Below, in pieces: positions 40,011-53,712 of a stretch of 64,000 nucleotides of DNA. Every line of letters starts with the position of its first letter. The stretch's first letter is position 1. A program made the translations under genes and the position numbers. Under the pieces are notes generated by a model, which saw nothing but the letters and a program-made list of their open reading frames with translations, did not search any database and was not told where the DNA came from. Source of the DNA: Toxotes chatareus (lineage: Eukaryota; Chordata; Actinopteri; Toxotidae); the NCBI GenBank assembly GCA_016801885.1, contig CM028882.1:17005047-17069046 (forward strand), given 5' to 3'.

Positions 40011-40286
40011 TGTGATGAAAAGCTGTACTTACTTTAAACCATTCTGAGAGAGAGAACTGTAAAGTCAAGTAGTCTGAGGTACAAAATATTAATAATCAAG
40101 CTATAGAAGACACAATTTTGCTTTTACAGGCTGTACACAGACAGCTGCTTTTCCTGCTGTGTGTTGAATACCAGCTGTGTCATCTCAACTCAAAAACTTG
40201 CAGCAGAGGTGGCCAATGTGAGAGACCATCTATCTTTGCACATCTGTCCTGGGTGTTGATCAGAATGGTTTTGGTCGCACTCTGTC
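40011..40286. repeat. Dispersed repeat, copy 1 of a direct pair
   Basis: This stretch aligns with 41432-41667. Shared blocks include GAAAAG(C/T)TGTAC, AAG(T/C)(C/T)(C/A)AGTAG, TTTACAGG, TGCTGTGTGTTG(A/G)ATAC, CAGCAGAGGTGGCCA, AGAC(A/C)CCATCT-type text, CACATCTGTCCTGG and GCACTCTGTC. The copies are in the same orientation, 1.4 kb apart. The family is not recognised and there is no coding potential. Confidence 0.7.
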
Positions 40287-40419
40287 CACATGTCTGCTGC
40301 TGCCAACGCAAATGTGACTTGGGTGTTTCAGCAGTGACCACAGACAGTGAGAGAGGGAGGAACGTGGGGAAAATAACTTTCAGGGAATCACACAAAAGTT
40401 AAATGAGAGCTGAGGACAA

Positions 40420-41010
40420 AATGTAAAAAGTATGCAAGTAGAACATGCAGAGGGGAAGATGTGGGAGAGGGGATATGATTTAAAGGATGTGAAATGTTTC
40501 CTAAGGAGATTAATTTTCAGGTTCAGTTGGGTTACTCTTTGGCCCGGGCTGAGGTGGAAAGGTCATTCCAATATTTTTCAGACCCAGGAGGGAGGAGAGT
40601 TAAGGCTGGGATGACTGATTACCAGGGCACATTATTAGGAGAGCCAAGCAGACAACATTTGTAGAGTGCAGGGCATTGAAGGGCTGGTATGTAGAGCCAG
40701 GACAGACCATGGCCTGGAGGGATGGTGATGTGCACGCATTTACAGCCTTGTATACCAGGTTTTGGATTTTGAAATGAGCCACCACAGGCAGTCAGTGGAG
40801 GCAAAGCAGGAGGAGGGTGACATGCAAGAATTCGAGAAGATAGAAAACAAGACAGCCCACAGCAGTTTGGATGAGATGAAGGGAGCGTGGTCAGAAGAAA
40901 GTTGCAGTACCTCAGGCAGAAGTTTCAACAAGCTGAGCAGAAGTGCTGATAAAGAAGTGTCTGCCTCACTCAGCATTGTGGGTAATTGTAAACCATCAGG
41001 AACACAAGAA
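40420..41010 (-). pseudogene. Antisense L2-like LINE ORF2 C-terminal fragment, frameshifted
   Basis: Read on the minus strand, this has the order of motifs seen at the C-terminus of L2-type LINE ORF2. First comes a degraded LP..LQL....A block. Next comes LVYKAVNACTSPSLQAMVCP (about 40700-40760, compare LVYKA.NG.AP.YLQALV.P). Last, WNDLSTS.RA and a T.KL...L tail lie near 40480-40570 (compare WN.LP...R....T.FK..LKT.LF). Several frame changes and stops are present. The element is inserted opposite to grid2. Confidence 0.6.
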
Positions 41011-41431
41011 TGTACTCGAAAGTTAAAAAAAAAAACCCTTTGTGAGATTGACAAATTCGTACATGGCATGGAATGAAAGTGTTGTTCATCATCAAAGATG
41101 ATAACGCTGTTCAAATTAGGCAAATTACTACTTGGTTTGAGTGATTTTGAAAATTGTGTTGAATATTCCAAGTAAATGCAGTAATGATGCAGTTAATTTG
41201 TTCTCTGTTTCATTAAAAGCAAACCTTAAAATCTAATGAGAAAAAACAGAATTCTAAGAGGACAGAAAGAAGGATAAAACACCAGGAAGCCAAGAAATAG
41301 AAAAAAAACAATGAAAAGATAATTTAGCAGTTCTAAGAAAAACATCTTGCTGTGCACAGAAGTTCCTGGGCATGCTTTACATAGAAAGCTCAGGGTCTGA
41401 GCTGCCGTCAGGTGTTGCTCAGGCATCAGCC

Positions 41432-41667
41432 GCCGTGACGAAAAGTTGTACATATTTTTAGGAGCAACAAACCATATGAGGAAGAGATCTGTAAGCTCAA
41501 GTAGCCTCTGGTGCAGCAGTGCAATTTTCATTTACAGGTAGCTTCTTTTCTTGCTGTGTGTTGGATACTAACCCAAACATGCAGCAGAGGTGGCCAGTGG
41601 AAGACACCATCTGTCAGCACACATCTGTCCTGGATGTTGTTCAGAAAGGTTTTGATTGCACTCTGTC
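41432..41667. repeat. Dispersed repeat, copy 2 of a direct pair
   Basis: This is the partner of the repeat at 40011-40286, about 40 bases shorter because of internal gaps. The antisense LINE fragment lies between the two copies. Confidence 0.7.
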
Positions 41668-42699
41668 TTCACATTTTAAAACTGTGACAGCCATGCTATT
41701 TTTTTTTTTAGTGTGGTTTTTATTTACTTATTTTTGGTGCAAAGCGACACTCTCTGAGCAAGAAGCAAGCTAAAGTGGCCACAGCCATCAAATGGAATGT
41801 GAACTACGCTGTGGTTGAAATGTGCAAACAGGCGTCAGAAACTGGCAGTCGAAGGATATATCTCTGCTGACGTGTAACCTGTGTAGGAGGGAGAGAGGGT
41901 CTGTTATGCAAGTCAGATTTGTGGGAGAGAGAGAAAAATGAAACCAAGAGAGACGGATTGTGAGAGTGGACATGTTACCCCATTTGTCCATCCTATTTCC
42001 TGTTTCTATACCTTCCTGTCTTTTTCTATCCGTCTCGCCCCCCCCTCCATACACTTCCTCTCTGCCCTGCCCTGACTCCCAAGTTTTTCCAGTAGTGTCT
42101 GAGCTAAAGTAGAACAGTCAAATGCAAAATGCTGGTGTCACACTGAATATTTGTCTTTCACACATCTCCCCCTGTTGTTCTCTCTGTCTTGCGTTCTGGT
42201 GTTCTCCCCTAATTAATGTCCTAACCAGTAGGGGAGGAGAAAGACACTGTGGAGAAACAGACTGTGTTTTTCTGGGTGTGTGCACATATGTGTGAGTTAT
42301 CTTAGCATGCAGCCCCACTGTCAGCGTGGGGGTGGCTGTCTCTCAATTAGAGCAAACTTTGTGGGAAAGATATACACAGTCACACTCACACACGCACTGT
42401 GAAGTACTTGTTTTCACTGTATGAAAAAAAAAAAATTGCACAGATACACAAACACACGGACGCAGAGACAGGGCCATAGGCCATAATCAGCGCTTTCATC
42501 TTTCCATCTGCTGCTCCAAACATTTCTCTTTCCCTCGCTTCTTTATTACTCTCACACACACTTTGCACCTCCTTTTTCCCCACTGTCCCCTGCTGTGCAT
42601 CTGTCTGTCTGGATGTGTGAGTATGACTGTGTGTGTGTGTGAGAGAGATGGGGGGGGGGAGTGTGTGTTCTTTTCATAGCCTTGTTACAGAGCTATACA

Positions 42700-43330
42700 A
42701 AAAAAGTTGTTGTTTCTCTGTTTCCTTCCTGCCTCCTTTTGTATTTCATCCCTCCATCCCTGAGTTCTCTCCATCCTTGACTTCTCTCTACTTACTGCTG
42801 AGTTTACTCAATGTGAGTTGTGTTCACATTCAGCACTCCCCATTCCCTTTCTCGCTTCATCTATGTGTCTCTCCCTCTATCATTATCTCTGTTTCTGCTG
42901 TGCCATACTGCTGGGAAGCCAGCGTTATCATCATTTCCCTGCTCTCTTCTTCTCTTTTCCTCTCTCTCCTTTTCTCTTTATGACTCCCTCTAATCCATTA
43001 TCCCTCTCTAACGACTCTGTTGTGCTGCTGTGTAGTGGACCCAACTTTAGGACGCCCATCCCTCCTCACTATGCCCCTCTATCTCTCTATCTGTTCTCTC
43101 TCTTTCCTTCTGTCTGTCCTTCTCACCATCTCTTTCTGGCTACAGAGATGTGCCACTGTGAAAAGAGACCGTCTCTCAGCAGTTCCATTAAACGCACGTC
43201 TCTCTCCTGCTCTTTCTTCCGCTCCATGCTCTTATTTCTGTCACAGTTGCATCCTTTCCTCCCTCCTTTCTCTCTCTATTCCCAGAGATCTCTCTCAGCC
43301 TCCCTCTGTCCGCCACTTTCTTACTGGTGA
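42700..43330. repeat. Pyrimidine-rich (CT-rich) belt
   Basis: About 630 bases dominated by C and T on the + strand, with CTCTCT, TTCCTCC and CCTCCCT words and few purine runs. Long open frames across it are a by-product of low complexity. No domain is visible. Confidence 0.8.
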
Positions 43331-46300
43331 CACGTGATGAGGTACAGTTGTTAATTGTTAAGCCACATCCCGTTCAAACCTGCGTTCGTCCTTTCTGCCC
43401 TCCATGCATGCATGCATTCATCCATCATAGCCCCATCCCACTTTCAGTGGTGGAAGGCAGCTAAGTATGTTGGCTTATGTACTGTAGTTCAGTGTGATTT
43501 TGTGGTACTACACCTTGACAAGAGTCACACTGGGGGCAGTGAAAATAAGCTGCAAAAATAACACTTAAATGTTATCATCCTTTAAGTTGATATTGTGCTT
43601 GGAGAGCAAAATGTTGCTTATTTACACAACCAGCGTATACAGAGCGACATTATCGTTCATTTGGTCTCCACCAACTCCTGTGGGTAATATTGGATTTTAA
43701 AATGAAAACAATACAATAAGTGTGGTGAAAGTGAACAAAAATCAAGATCAAGTTGTAGGCAGGAAAACCAAGATGAGGGGAACTGCAGTCAGGTTACAGT
43801 TCTCTGTGCCTTCATACAAGCAACTTCTTTCACCTACAACTAGTTAAGTGATCCATTGTTATTATAGAAATATTGATTATGACTCCTTTAAGTTAAATAT
43901 CTGAATTCTGACTCCCGCCAGGCCAGGTGCAATAATCCTTCAATATGTGGCTGTCACACAAAATTGCTAATTACAAAAGATGAGCAAAAGTATTTGTGAC
44001 TCAAAAGATGGCTTTTGGGTGCTTTAACAAATTTCTACACTTGCCAAAATAGTAGCGAACATGACATTTTACAGGATCAAATTGCATAACAAAGAAGTGT
44101 TCAGCAGTTTCAGTCATTGTTCTAAGAGGCACATGATGTTAAGCAGTTGGAAAATGGAAATGTCTGTCCTTTCTGTGTTTTGATTGTTGACACAGATTTG
44201 GCCTTCAACTTTAATTACCTTGCTTCTCTCCTGCTTGTGGAGACGGGAGCTGCAGCAACCAGCTAAAATATCTCTTTCATATTACCCAGTATGTTTGTGC
44301 TATGTCATGGTGTAATGCACGCATTGTTTCTCTCATGCTGTTCACACTCTCACTCACTCCCTCTATCTTTCTCCCCCTCTAATCATGCTGGTTAAGTTGC
44401 TTGAAGAAAATATCTGTTCTCCCACAGTTAATGTCACATTCAGCTGGAGACTGCAAAGAGAGAGGCGGGGACAGATAGACAGACAAAATACAAGGCAAAC
44501 ATTTGAAGAGTGAGAGAATCTTTAAATTAAAATACACATATCATTCATCCTCACTTGTGTTTTACCACGCAGATTGTAGAGATGTTGACTGAAGATTTGT
44601 TCCTCCCATAAAATGTACATCTGTCAAAGCATTTCTGAAGCACACTGAAATTGGCTGGGGTTGTTCTACCCGGATTCTTTCAGAGTCGGAGAACCTGCAG
44701 CTGGCAGGGACAGCAATTAGGGGGGTGGCTTAATTGTAATACAAGCATATTTATTTTGGGCTCTGTTGTTAACTACCTCAGATAAACAGACCAAGTGAAT
44801 TCAGTTTATTTCCCAGTAAATGTGCTGTAAAGGTCAGGCTTTGAGCAGAATGCAACTGGAACAAACAATAGATTTAATTGCTTGTTCGTAGGCATTGTGC
44901 TCTCAGTAACTTCTACTCAGTATTTTAATTAGCATACATTTGTTTAGCGGTATCTGATGAGTAAATGTAGAAACCTGTGCCTGAAAAATAAAAATAAAAA
45001 TCTCACAATATTTTTAAAAACTCAACATAATGGATAACTCTTTTAGTAACTGTAGTTCTACCAACACGGGATTAAAAAGACATGGAGAATGATGCCTTCG
45101 ACTAGCACATGCCAAAAAAGACAATAGAGACAAAAAATAGATCGACTGGTTCCCTTTGCTCATCAGCAAAAAGCATGGCAACCAATGACGTCCGTATTTC
45201 CCTCTATAACCACCAGTGAATCCAGATATTTGCGAGATTTGTATGATCATTTATGTTAACAAGGCTCTGACGACCCCCTCCCCAACAAAAATCCAAAACA
45301 TTTCAGCCAGATGGAAGAAGAAAGAGAAAAGGAGGAATAGAAGATTGAAAGTGATAAAACAGTGGGAGAGCTGAGTGCTGCACACCTTGTTAGAGCTCAG
45401 TCAGTTATTATAGTGTCTGTTGAGGCAGGATTGCATGATAATAGATCAGGCTGGAAAGAAAGCAAATAGCTTAAAGTTTTCACAGTGGCTGGAGATACAT
45501 AAGAGCTGGTGTTATGACTGGAAATAAATGTGAAGCTCCACGGTGGAGATAGGCATACAGACGGTTTAAAGGAACAACATGTGATTCAAAGACAAACAAG
45601 GATTAACATCACTTGCCTTCTGAGTGACAAGTCTGAATGTGATCATAGTTCAAGCTGGTAATGTGTGAAAGTGAGTCGCTGTGTGATATCTGGTGTCTTA
45701 ACAACCTGTTAAGATTTTTATAGCTGTCAAATGTGTTCCTGTCTTGAATGAGATTAAGTTAGTGTCTATAAATGCCAGTGCAAATTGCCTTCATTAGAAT
45801 TATGCGGAGAACTCTGTGCATTATCTGCATTCCTGTGTTACAAACATCACCTGCTCAACAACTGTGTTGTAATATTAACAGAAATTAGATATTTATTCAT
45901 TGCACTCGTCTGTCAGTCTCAGCTGGTTTATCATTGTTGCTTTACATCACTCATGTCTTTGAGTTTTTGACAGTCCATGCAGTATCCGTATACAGTAAGT
46001 ATTTTTGCTTTAAGTAATGGTTTACTATATTTCACTCGACCTCTATCATAAATACATCATTGAGCATAAGCGACAGAATGCCTTTTTTCTGCTCACTAGT
46101 CAAATTGGAGAGCCAATTCATAGCCTATAATTCAAATAAGCATTTTACTTATGTTGTCACGGAAAAGTCAAAGTTTGTGCTCAGCTAGACGCAAACCATA
46201 GCGCTACTTGTACAGAATATGCAAGTTTATAATTACAATAACAATAACCCATAGTATTTTTTATTTTTTACTCACTCATGTTTTACTCACTAAACATTTA

Positions 46301-48822
46301 TGAGTGTCATTTCCAAGTCTGGTTGCATTCAGCATTTTAGCATTTTCTTTGTTTTCAAAGTAGTAATCAAATTTTTTAATGACTATTCTTTTGTTTGTTG
46401 TTATTGCCTCTGTGACTAACTGAACTATAAGATAACAACAGCTCATTTTTGTGTAGGGTAATATGGTACAAATGTGAGAAGGGGAGAGGGTGAGATGAGA
46501 GAATACAGTGAATAGATTTTTTTTTCCTCTGATTCATAGAATTAAATTAAATGGCCAGTAAACTTTGTCTTACAGCCGTGGTAACAGTTGTGCTTGTTGT
46601 GTGGTTTTGTGTGGTGTGTGTGTGTGTGTGTGAGACTCTAACAATGTTCAGCACTATGTTCTGCGATGGAGTGTGTATACACTCCCCAGCAATAAGTTGC
46701 CTTTGTCTGTGGGGAAACATAAGTTTTCATTGAAAATGTCATGTCTGCAGATGTTACATCCTATTGATGAAAAGCAGGAGAGGGACTGTGGTAGGTAGGA
46801 GGGGAGGGTGAGAGCATGGCAAATTCCATGTTATTGGTTTCTGGGGAAAAAAAAATGGAACCGGATGTAAAATAGTGTTTAGATGTGTACGGTTATTTTT
46901 TTGTTTTGTTTTGTTACAAGAAGAGTGAGCAGCAGAGAGAGCACTTGTTAAAACTATTCTCTGAGGTCTTGCCCCCACTACATTCTTTCTAACATTACCT
47001 TTCTGTTCTGAAGAGATGAGGACCACTTCACTGCCAAATCAAATGTGGCACAGTTCAGTTTTGCACTCAAACATCTAAAAAAAAAAAAACCAAACAGGCT
47101 TTTAACTGAGTTTCTATGATAGAAATCATTTTGAAATCTGTGCTAATAATTCATATTTGCTACTCAGTGTAATAATGGCTGTGAAACAAAAACAAAATGG
47201 GTGAAGGAAGGCCAGGTAAAGACAAAGGGCAGGAAAGAATGGGAGCAAAAAAGGAAATAGAGATTTTGTCAGCTTAACTGACTAATCATCCATTGCTTCT
47301 GTCCTTAAAGTGTTGTTTTGGAGACAGGGGAGGACAGGTGAAACAGCCAACACAAAAGATGAGGAGGAGGAGGAGGGACAATTATGTGACTGATGTGCTG
47401 TGTGTGGTTTTATGTGTATATTGAACATACGGGTATGCACACAATCGCCCATTTTATATTGGTTGCAATTATCTTGAAAAATTCCATGCACTGAAAATAT
47501 TGAGAATGACTTTTCTAAAATTGAATGTAAATGACTCGAACACCGCCAGTTTCAAGTGAAAATGCTTAGAAATACAAGTATAGCCACAGACTTTGGTGTG
47601 CGTGCATGGGAAGACACACACACACAAATAGCCCTAGTGAAGGGGAAATTGCTGAGAGAGCCATCTGCCTGAAGTTGCACTCAGAAGGCAGTATTGTCTT
47701 ACTGGTTGAAAACAGAGACCGCATGAAGTCACCTATAATGAGACCACAGTACTGTACCTGCTAGCTGGATTCACTGTGCATGTGTGTGTGGTGGACACAT
47801 ATGCATGTGCCACTGTGTGTTTTTTGGTGAGAGAAAGGAAAAAGGAGTTAGAGAGCCCTGTATCTACTCTGACTGGTTCTGTATCTTGCCTGTTTGTTTG
47901 GAGCAGAGTTTTTTTTTTTATCAGGAAGATACATAGTTACTATAGGTTACAGACACCCACAAATGTTGGATTCGCTTTGTCTAACTTTTTTTCCCCCCAC
48001 TTCATTCTTCATTCAAGTTGCACTTTGAGATTTGAAGGAAGGGAGTATATTCGTGAACACATGCCTTACAGAATGGGCAGTAACTGAAAAGGTTTTTTGT
48101 TACTAACCTTTCTTATTCTCCCACGAGGACTATCAGGATGAGATATTTATAAATAGATTCATTCGTCACCACTTTTTAGAAAAACCTACAAATATTATTG
48201 ATTAGCTGTATAAAATAACAAAAAGTGCCACATACACATGAACACAACTACACACACACACACACAGTGTGTGACTTCTCGTTGGCTGTTGTAACCCTTA
48301 TATTATACACAGATTGTATTGATCCATATATAGGAGGCGAGCAGGGAAACACAGCCTGTAAATAAGCTCAAAGAAATTTCTGCTGACGCCATCGTTTTTA
48401 TGTTCCTTTCAGCGGTGAAAAGGAGGCAAAAGTGCTGATGAGGCTTGAAGAAAGGAGGAAAGAAGATGAGAAATGAGTGTTTCTATAATAAGTTCAATGT
48501 CAAGCAATTTCTGCATATTGTACACACAGAGTCACCGCACTCCTACGCCAGCTATTCTAGGAGGGCATTAGGAAGTTACCACTGCGTCGTCCACACATAC
48601 AGATGCGACACACACATGCACCCAGTCTATTGTCGTTTATTGCCGTTCTCCACACTTGGCCTAATGCAATGTTTACAGGCTGCCCTACCTTCATTCATAC
48701 CAGGGAATGTAAAAAAAAAAAAAAAAAGTGCTCCAAGGCCAAAAAGTAGTCAGTTTTAATGAATGTTTACAAGTGATGATGTTGCAAGTTGGTCAGAATG
48801 TGTCTGAAGGCACACACAGCAA

Positions 48823-48882
48823 ACTCACACACTTGTGAGTTTGTGTGGGTAGACACACAAGCTCACAAGTGTGTGTGTGAGT
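48823..48882. repeat. Hairpin-forming inverted repeat
   Basis: The arm 48823-48847 (ACTCACACACTTGTGAGTTT GTGTG) is the reverse complement of 48854-48882, apart from one G/T wobble and a 4-base GTGT expansion. The loop between them is about 6 bases (GGTAGA). As RNA this would be a stem of about 25 pairs. Confidence 0.85.
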
Positions 48883-49366
48883 CTGGTTAAGTTCAGGATA
48901 ATTTTGCCAAAGGATATATTTGGTCATTGTGTTTCAGAATTGAGTGCTGTATAAATTGCTTTGTGCACAAGGTTTGAACTCACAAAAATCAAAATGTACA
49001 AATCAAACTGACTAGATGCTATGTCACAACTCTTTGATTTCATAGAGGCCATGACCAGTGCATTTTGCTTCTGGAAAGTTCTGGAAAACAATCAAACTCA
49101 AAGATGTACAGCACACAGTAATACAACACAAACCCAACCCAAAACCCAATACTTGGTTGGAAAGCAGAATTTGTTTGTTTGAGTTTCCTGCAACAGACTA
49201 CTCAAAAAGTATGTGTACATGCCTTATGCTATGGTGAGAGAATGTGTGAGTGTGGCTGTCTGGGTTCAGTATGCTTCTATCTGTGCATTAGTGCCTTTCC
49301 GGATGTAGTTCTTTTTTCAAAAATAGCATCATTACAAGCAAAAAATTCAAAGCTAACAAGAGAAGG

Positions 49367-49368
<2 letters not shown>

Positions 49369-49440
<72 letters not shown>
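49369..49440. repeat. (AG)n microsatellite, 72 bp, uninterrupted
   Basis: A pure GA tract. It is a homopurine mirror repeat of the kind that can form triplex (H-) DNA. The flanks continue purine-rich. Confidence 0.99.
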
Positions 49441-49445
<5 letters not shown>

Positions 49446-49673
49446 AACAGAGAGCGAGGGAGACCCAAAGAAAACTGCCGGAAAAATCGATTTACGAAGT
49501 TGCCTTTTCCAATTAATTTCAATTCTCAGTAAAGGGCCATCAAAAGCCTCTCAGCTTTCCTTTTTGTCAAGATGTAAAACATGAACTGTACTATCTTCCA
49601 TAGGGACAACGAGGGTGAAATAAAATAATGTAAAGTGTTATCTGTTTCCCCTGAATACACGCATGCATGCACG

Positions 49674-49705
<32 letters not shown>

Positions 49706-52700
49706 TACAGTATGTAGGCATAAGCACAAAGAGCCTTGCTCTGTTTTGCACACACTGTGCCCCTCTCGCTCACACGCAGACATAGCTGATATCTGCATGG
49801 TGAGCACGCTCCAAAGCGCAGCTAAGTGGGGGAATAATTTGCATTTCAATCTTTTAATTTGCTCCCTCTTTGTGAAATTGAGCCGACTTCCACAAGCTAA
49901 CCACAGTGAGTACAGAACCCCATTTCAACGTCCCCCCCCTAAGGGTGGTTCCTTACGATTTGAATATCTTTTTTTTTTTTCCCCCAGTTGAAGTCGTATT
50001 GAAACTGATATTCTTATGACACACATTGAACTCTTGTGGGTTTTCAACTTAAATCATGTCTGAACATGTCGACTCTGCAAAGATAGAGTTAAAGACGTAT
50101 TACAATGAAATTCTAAACAGAGAAGAGACAGACTTTCTTCAGAATAGACCTCAGCACTTTGTTTACCTCTCCAATAGATCTTAAATGTACAAAAACAAAT
50201 TTCTGTTTAAAGAAAAAAATGTTTTTGCCAAAATATGGCCTGTTGTGGTTTGCTTTTAGTAATACATTTCTCAGAAGAAAAAAATATATATATATATTTT
50301 GAAAACATCTTCAGTTTCTCACCTTCTAGTGATTAAAAGAGGGGTTTTTTTTTTTTCAACAAATGGATTAAATATGAACAAAATGAATGTTATATTGCAC
50401 CATGTCAGAGAAAAATAATAGTGCATTTGAGAGCGATCAGCATCTTAGTGATATTTTATTCAAATATAATTGCTAAAAACTGCTTATTCAGTCTGTGTCT
50501 ACAAACTGTTTTGTTGCCTGGCTTAGTTAATAATTTTTTTATTTAATTTTATTATGAACTTAGTGTTTCTGTATTTTTTTTCCCCACTTTGCTCATACCT
50601 TGTAGTAAATTAAAGATCACATTGAGACAGATAAAAAAAAATGTAATCACTTGAAAAGATTTGTTGAAGTTTCCAGGCAAATGTGTGTACATGCATGAGC
50701 AGAGACATTAAGTTTGTTTACTGTGTTCAGTTTGGGACTTTTTTCTTTTTTTTTTGGTACATTACTTTTCCAGAAGGGGGGCGAGGGAGCAGGTGACCAA
50801 CAGAATGAACAAGTGTTTTTTGAAAAGCATAACATCTGTGTCCTGCAGTGATTATGTAGCATGTTTACCCAGCATACAACTAGATCAAACGCTTGTATAA
50901 CAGATACACACACACACACACACACAGTTTATTTAATCCTTTTAGATGATTTCTGGTTTGGTCTCCTCACCACTTTGGCTGTTTCTCTTTGACCCTCTTC
51001 CTCCCCCCTGCACTCAAACTGGCTCTTTCTTCTCTTTGATCTCCTCCTATTTTCAATTCCCCAGATACTTTATATGCAAAGATATTAAAAACATAACTAA
51101 ATTAAATTAGTTACCATAAGTAGTAGACACCTGCTTTGTTTTGTATCTTGCCTTTAATATGCTCCAGTTTCCAAATAATTTTTGCAGTCATGCTGTGAAG
51201 CTCGTTTCCTCTCTTGTTCTTATTTCAAGTAATTGCACACAATCTTTTCTATCTGTATGTGTGTGTACATGCCTCTCATGCAGATGCAAGTGTACATGTG
51301 TATCCAGTTGTACAGTACTATGTTAGTGTGTTACTATACATGGGCCTCTGTATGTAGTGCAAATGTCAGTACCACAGGGTCCAGAACAATTTGTCAACAT
51401 CAGAGGTGAATCATTGCCAGTATTAAATATTATCATTCATAAATATTAATAACTTTATTGAAGCAATTACCATAATACCAACACTCCTCCAGTGCATGTT
51501 GCACTTTGTGTTAAAGGGAAAAAAATGTACTAATATGATTTTTTTTCTCTTTATGTGAGCTTTGTGTGCAACACAGAAATCTGTGATGTGTGAGAAAAGT
51601 GCTCACCTCTGAGAGGGGCATCTAGCTCCATGGTGCCCAGGGACCACACATTTGACTTAGTCTGTAGCCTCAGTATATCTGGTGCAGTATACTTTATATA
51701 TTGGAAATTGTCTCGTTCAAGAAACAAAATGAAATTAATATAGAAATAATTTATTTTATTTATATGAACCTCATGTGCACACACAAGAGGTTAAAGTGCT
51801 GCCTACTTTGTCAGCTGAAATACCAATAACTAAAACAGGAAAAAAAATGTTTTCTGTGAAAAGTTTATATGAATTAGGTTGCCAAGATACTGATTGCAAT
51901 TTGTTGTGTTAAATGTAATTAGGACCTCTCCTGCCACAATCAAAAATTTGGATAACATTTGTATAACAATCAGATTAAACTCACTTTATCAAAATCCCTC
52001 TTGCTGATGATGAGATACTGAAAATGCAGTTAATCAGAACATTAGCTGAAGACAAACTTTAGCTTTTGCAGCTGGTATAATTCAATATAAAACATAATAT
52101 TATGTGTTAAGTAATATACTCAGATAAATGTTAAAAAAATAAACCATTTCCCTGAAGCTCTTTTAAAAGCACACATACAACAAACACAGACACCTGTCTT
52201 TAACACTCTACTCTTCAATTATGTTGTGATGATGGTTGGAGTTTTTTATAGAAAATCAGAGGGCATGCTGGGAAGGGAGATACTATTAGGCATATCTCTG
52301 AACTGTAAACTCCATGCGTCTTAGCGCAAATCCACAACATTACTGGCCTGCTGGATCCTTATAATGGTGGCACTTGGTGACTTGAAAAAAAAATGCTAAC
52401 CACATGGAAAATCTCTCTTCGCTTTGGCTGATAGCTAGAGGTATTAGAGGTGGCACATACACAATGGAGAGATTGAAGAGCAGAAGGCAGGAGGGGCACT
52501 GGAGTAGGGATGCGTACACTATGTCATCCTCCTCTTCCATTTTTCTATTCTCTCACTTCTTCCCTCTTCACCCTGGCCCCAACACCATAATATGACTTTC
52601 CCAAGGTTTTATAATCACTGGGACACCGTCAGTCGAGAGCAATTGAGGTGCTGGAGGAGAAATAGATGGTAAAAAAATAAGTAACGATTCCTGCAAGTCA

Positions 52701-53161
52701 TCAGACGATGGAGGGGTATAATCTGAGGCAGTGGAGGTGCCTGCTCAGTGGTGAGATTTGAAGCTTTACAAGAAAGCCACATATATATATAAAAACCCCC
52801 TGGATGTGCCCACCGCTCGACTGGCTTCAAAGTTGCTCTCATCTGGAGCTACCTTTAACTGCAGCATGTCAACAAGGATGAGGGGGGGTGGGAGAGAGGT
52901 GGAAAGAGGAGTGGAGCAAGGGAGTGGAGAAGTGAGAGGTATAGAGAGGCAGGGAGAAGAAGTGAGAGAGGGAAGTAGGCAGAGTAACATAGTGAATGTG
53001 TTTGATGCAGTTGAGTTGGCTTGTAACATAATTTTGTGCGCCAAACCTGCAGGAAACTACAGCTCTTGTATCTGACTAATTTTTCATCCCTGTTTCCGGC
53101 TGTCCCTGTTTATTTCACTCAAAACAAATGAATAACAGTGTGTAGACATATGTTTATTTGG

Positions 53162-53165
<4 letters not shown>

Positions 53166-53194
<29 letters not shown>
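53166..53194. repeat. (TG)14 microsatellite
   Basis: A pure dinucleotide tract in the large intron. Confidence 0.97.
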
Positions 53195-53197
<3 letters not shown>

Positions 53198-53712
53198 GCT
53201 TTGATTTTGTTTGCCTTGTGGAGCCAATGAATGTGTTGACTCAAACAAAAAGAAATCAATAGCAACCAAAACAGTATGACTGACCAAAGTTAGATTATTC
53301 AGTCCGCCCCAGCATGTTTTTATAACAGTCAAGGCTCTTTGAGATTCTCGAGCCCTACAATTTAAAACAATTTATTTTTGTTGTAACTTGAGCTTGAATG
53401 GCATCAGAAATCTTGTTATCACTACCGCTGTCATAAAATCACTGCAAGGGATAAACATGTTATCGTGACGGAGCATGTTATGTTGCCTGGACATGCCGGA
53501 AGGAGTTAATCACATTACTCATATTTGTAGATATTGCACTGTTTTGATCTGAAAGGAAAACTTGTTTTTCTAGACTTGAAGTGACTCTGCTAAACAATAA
53601 ATCCTCCATCCTTGACTACCAGGTAAGTTGCCTGTGCCTACCCTCAGATAGGAGTGTACAAATCTCAGGTTGTACTGGCTCTACATCATAGCAAGAACAA
53701 TAATACACGCGC

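Noticed and set aside
40740..41171. A 143-codon minus-strand open frame as a possible gene
   Set aside because: Its content follows the C-terminal part of an L2-like LINE and is part of the decayed element annotated there.
43147..43200. Possible cryptic exon after a strong polypyrimidine tract and cag
   Set aside because: The open frame continues into low-complexity sequence, no donor of quality follows in a sensible place, and the residues are not receptor-like.
42818..43330. A 170-codon open frame on the + strand
   Set aside because: It lies in the pyrimidine-rich belt and translates to Ser/Leu/Pro/Phe low complexity, with no start context, domain or splice partner.
49179..49532. Open frames rich in Arg-Glu or Ser-Leu
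   Set aside because: These are translations of the GA microsatellite.
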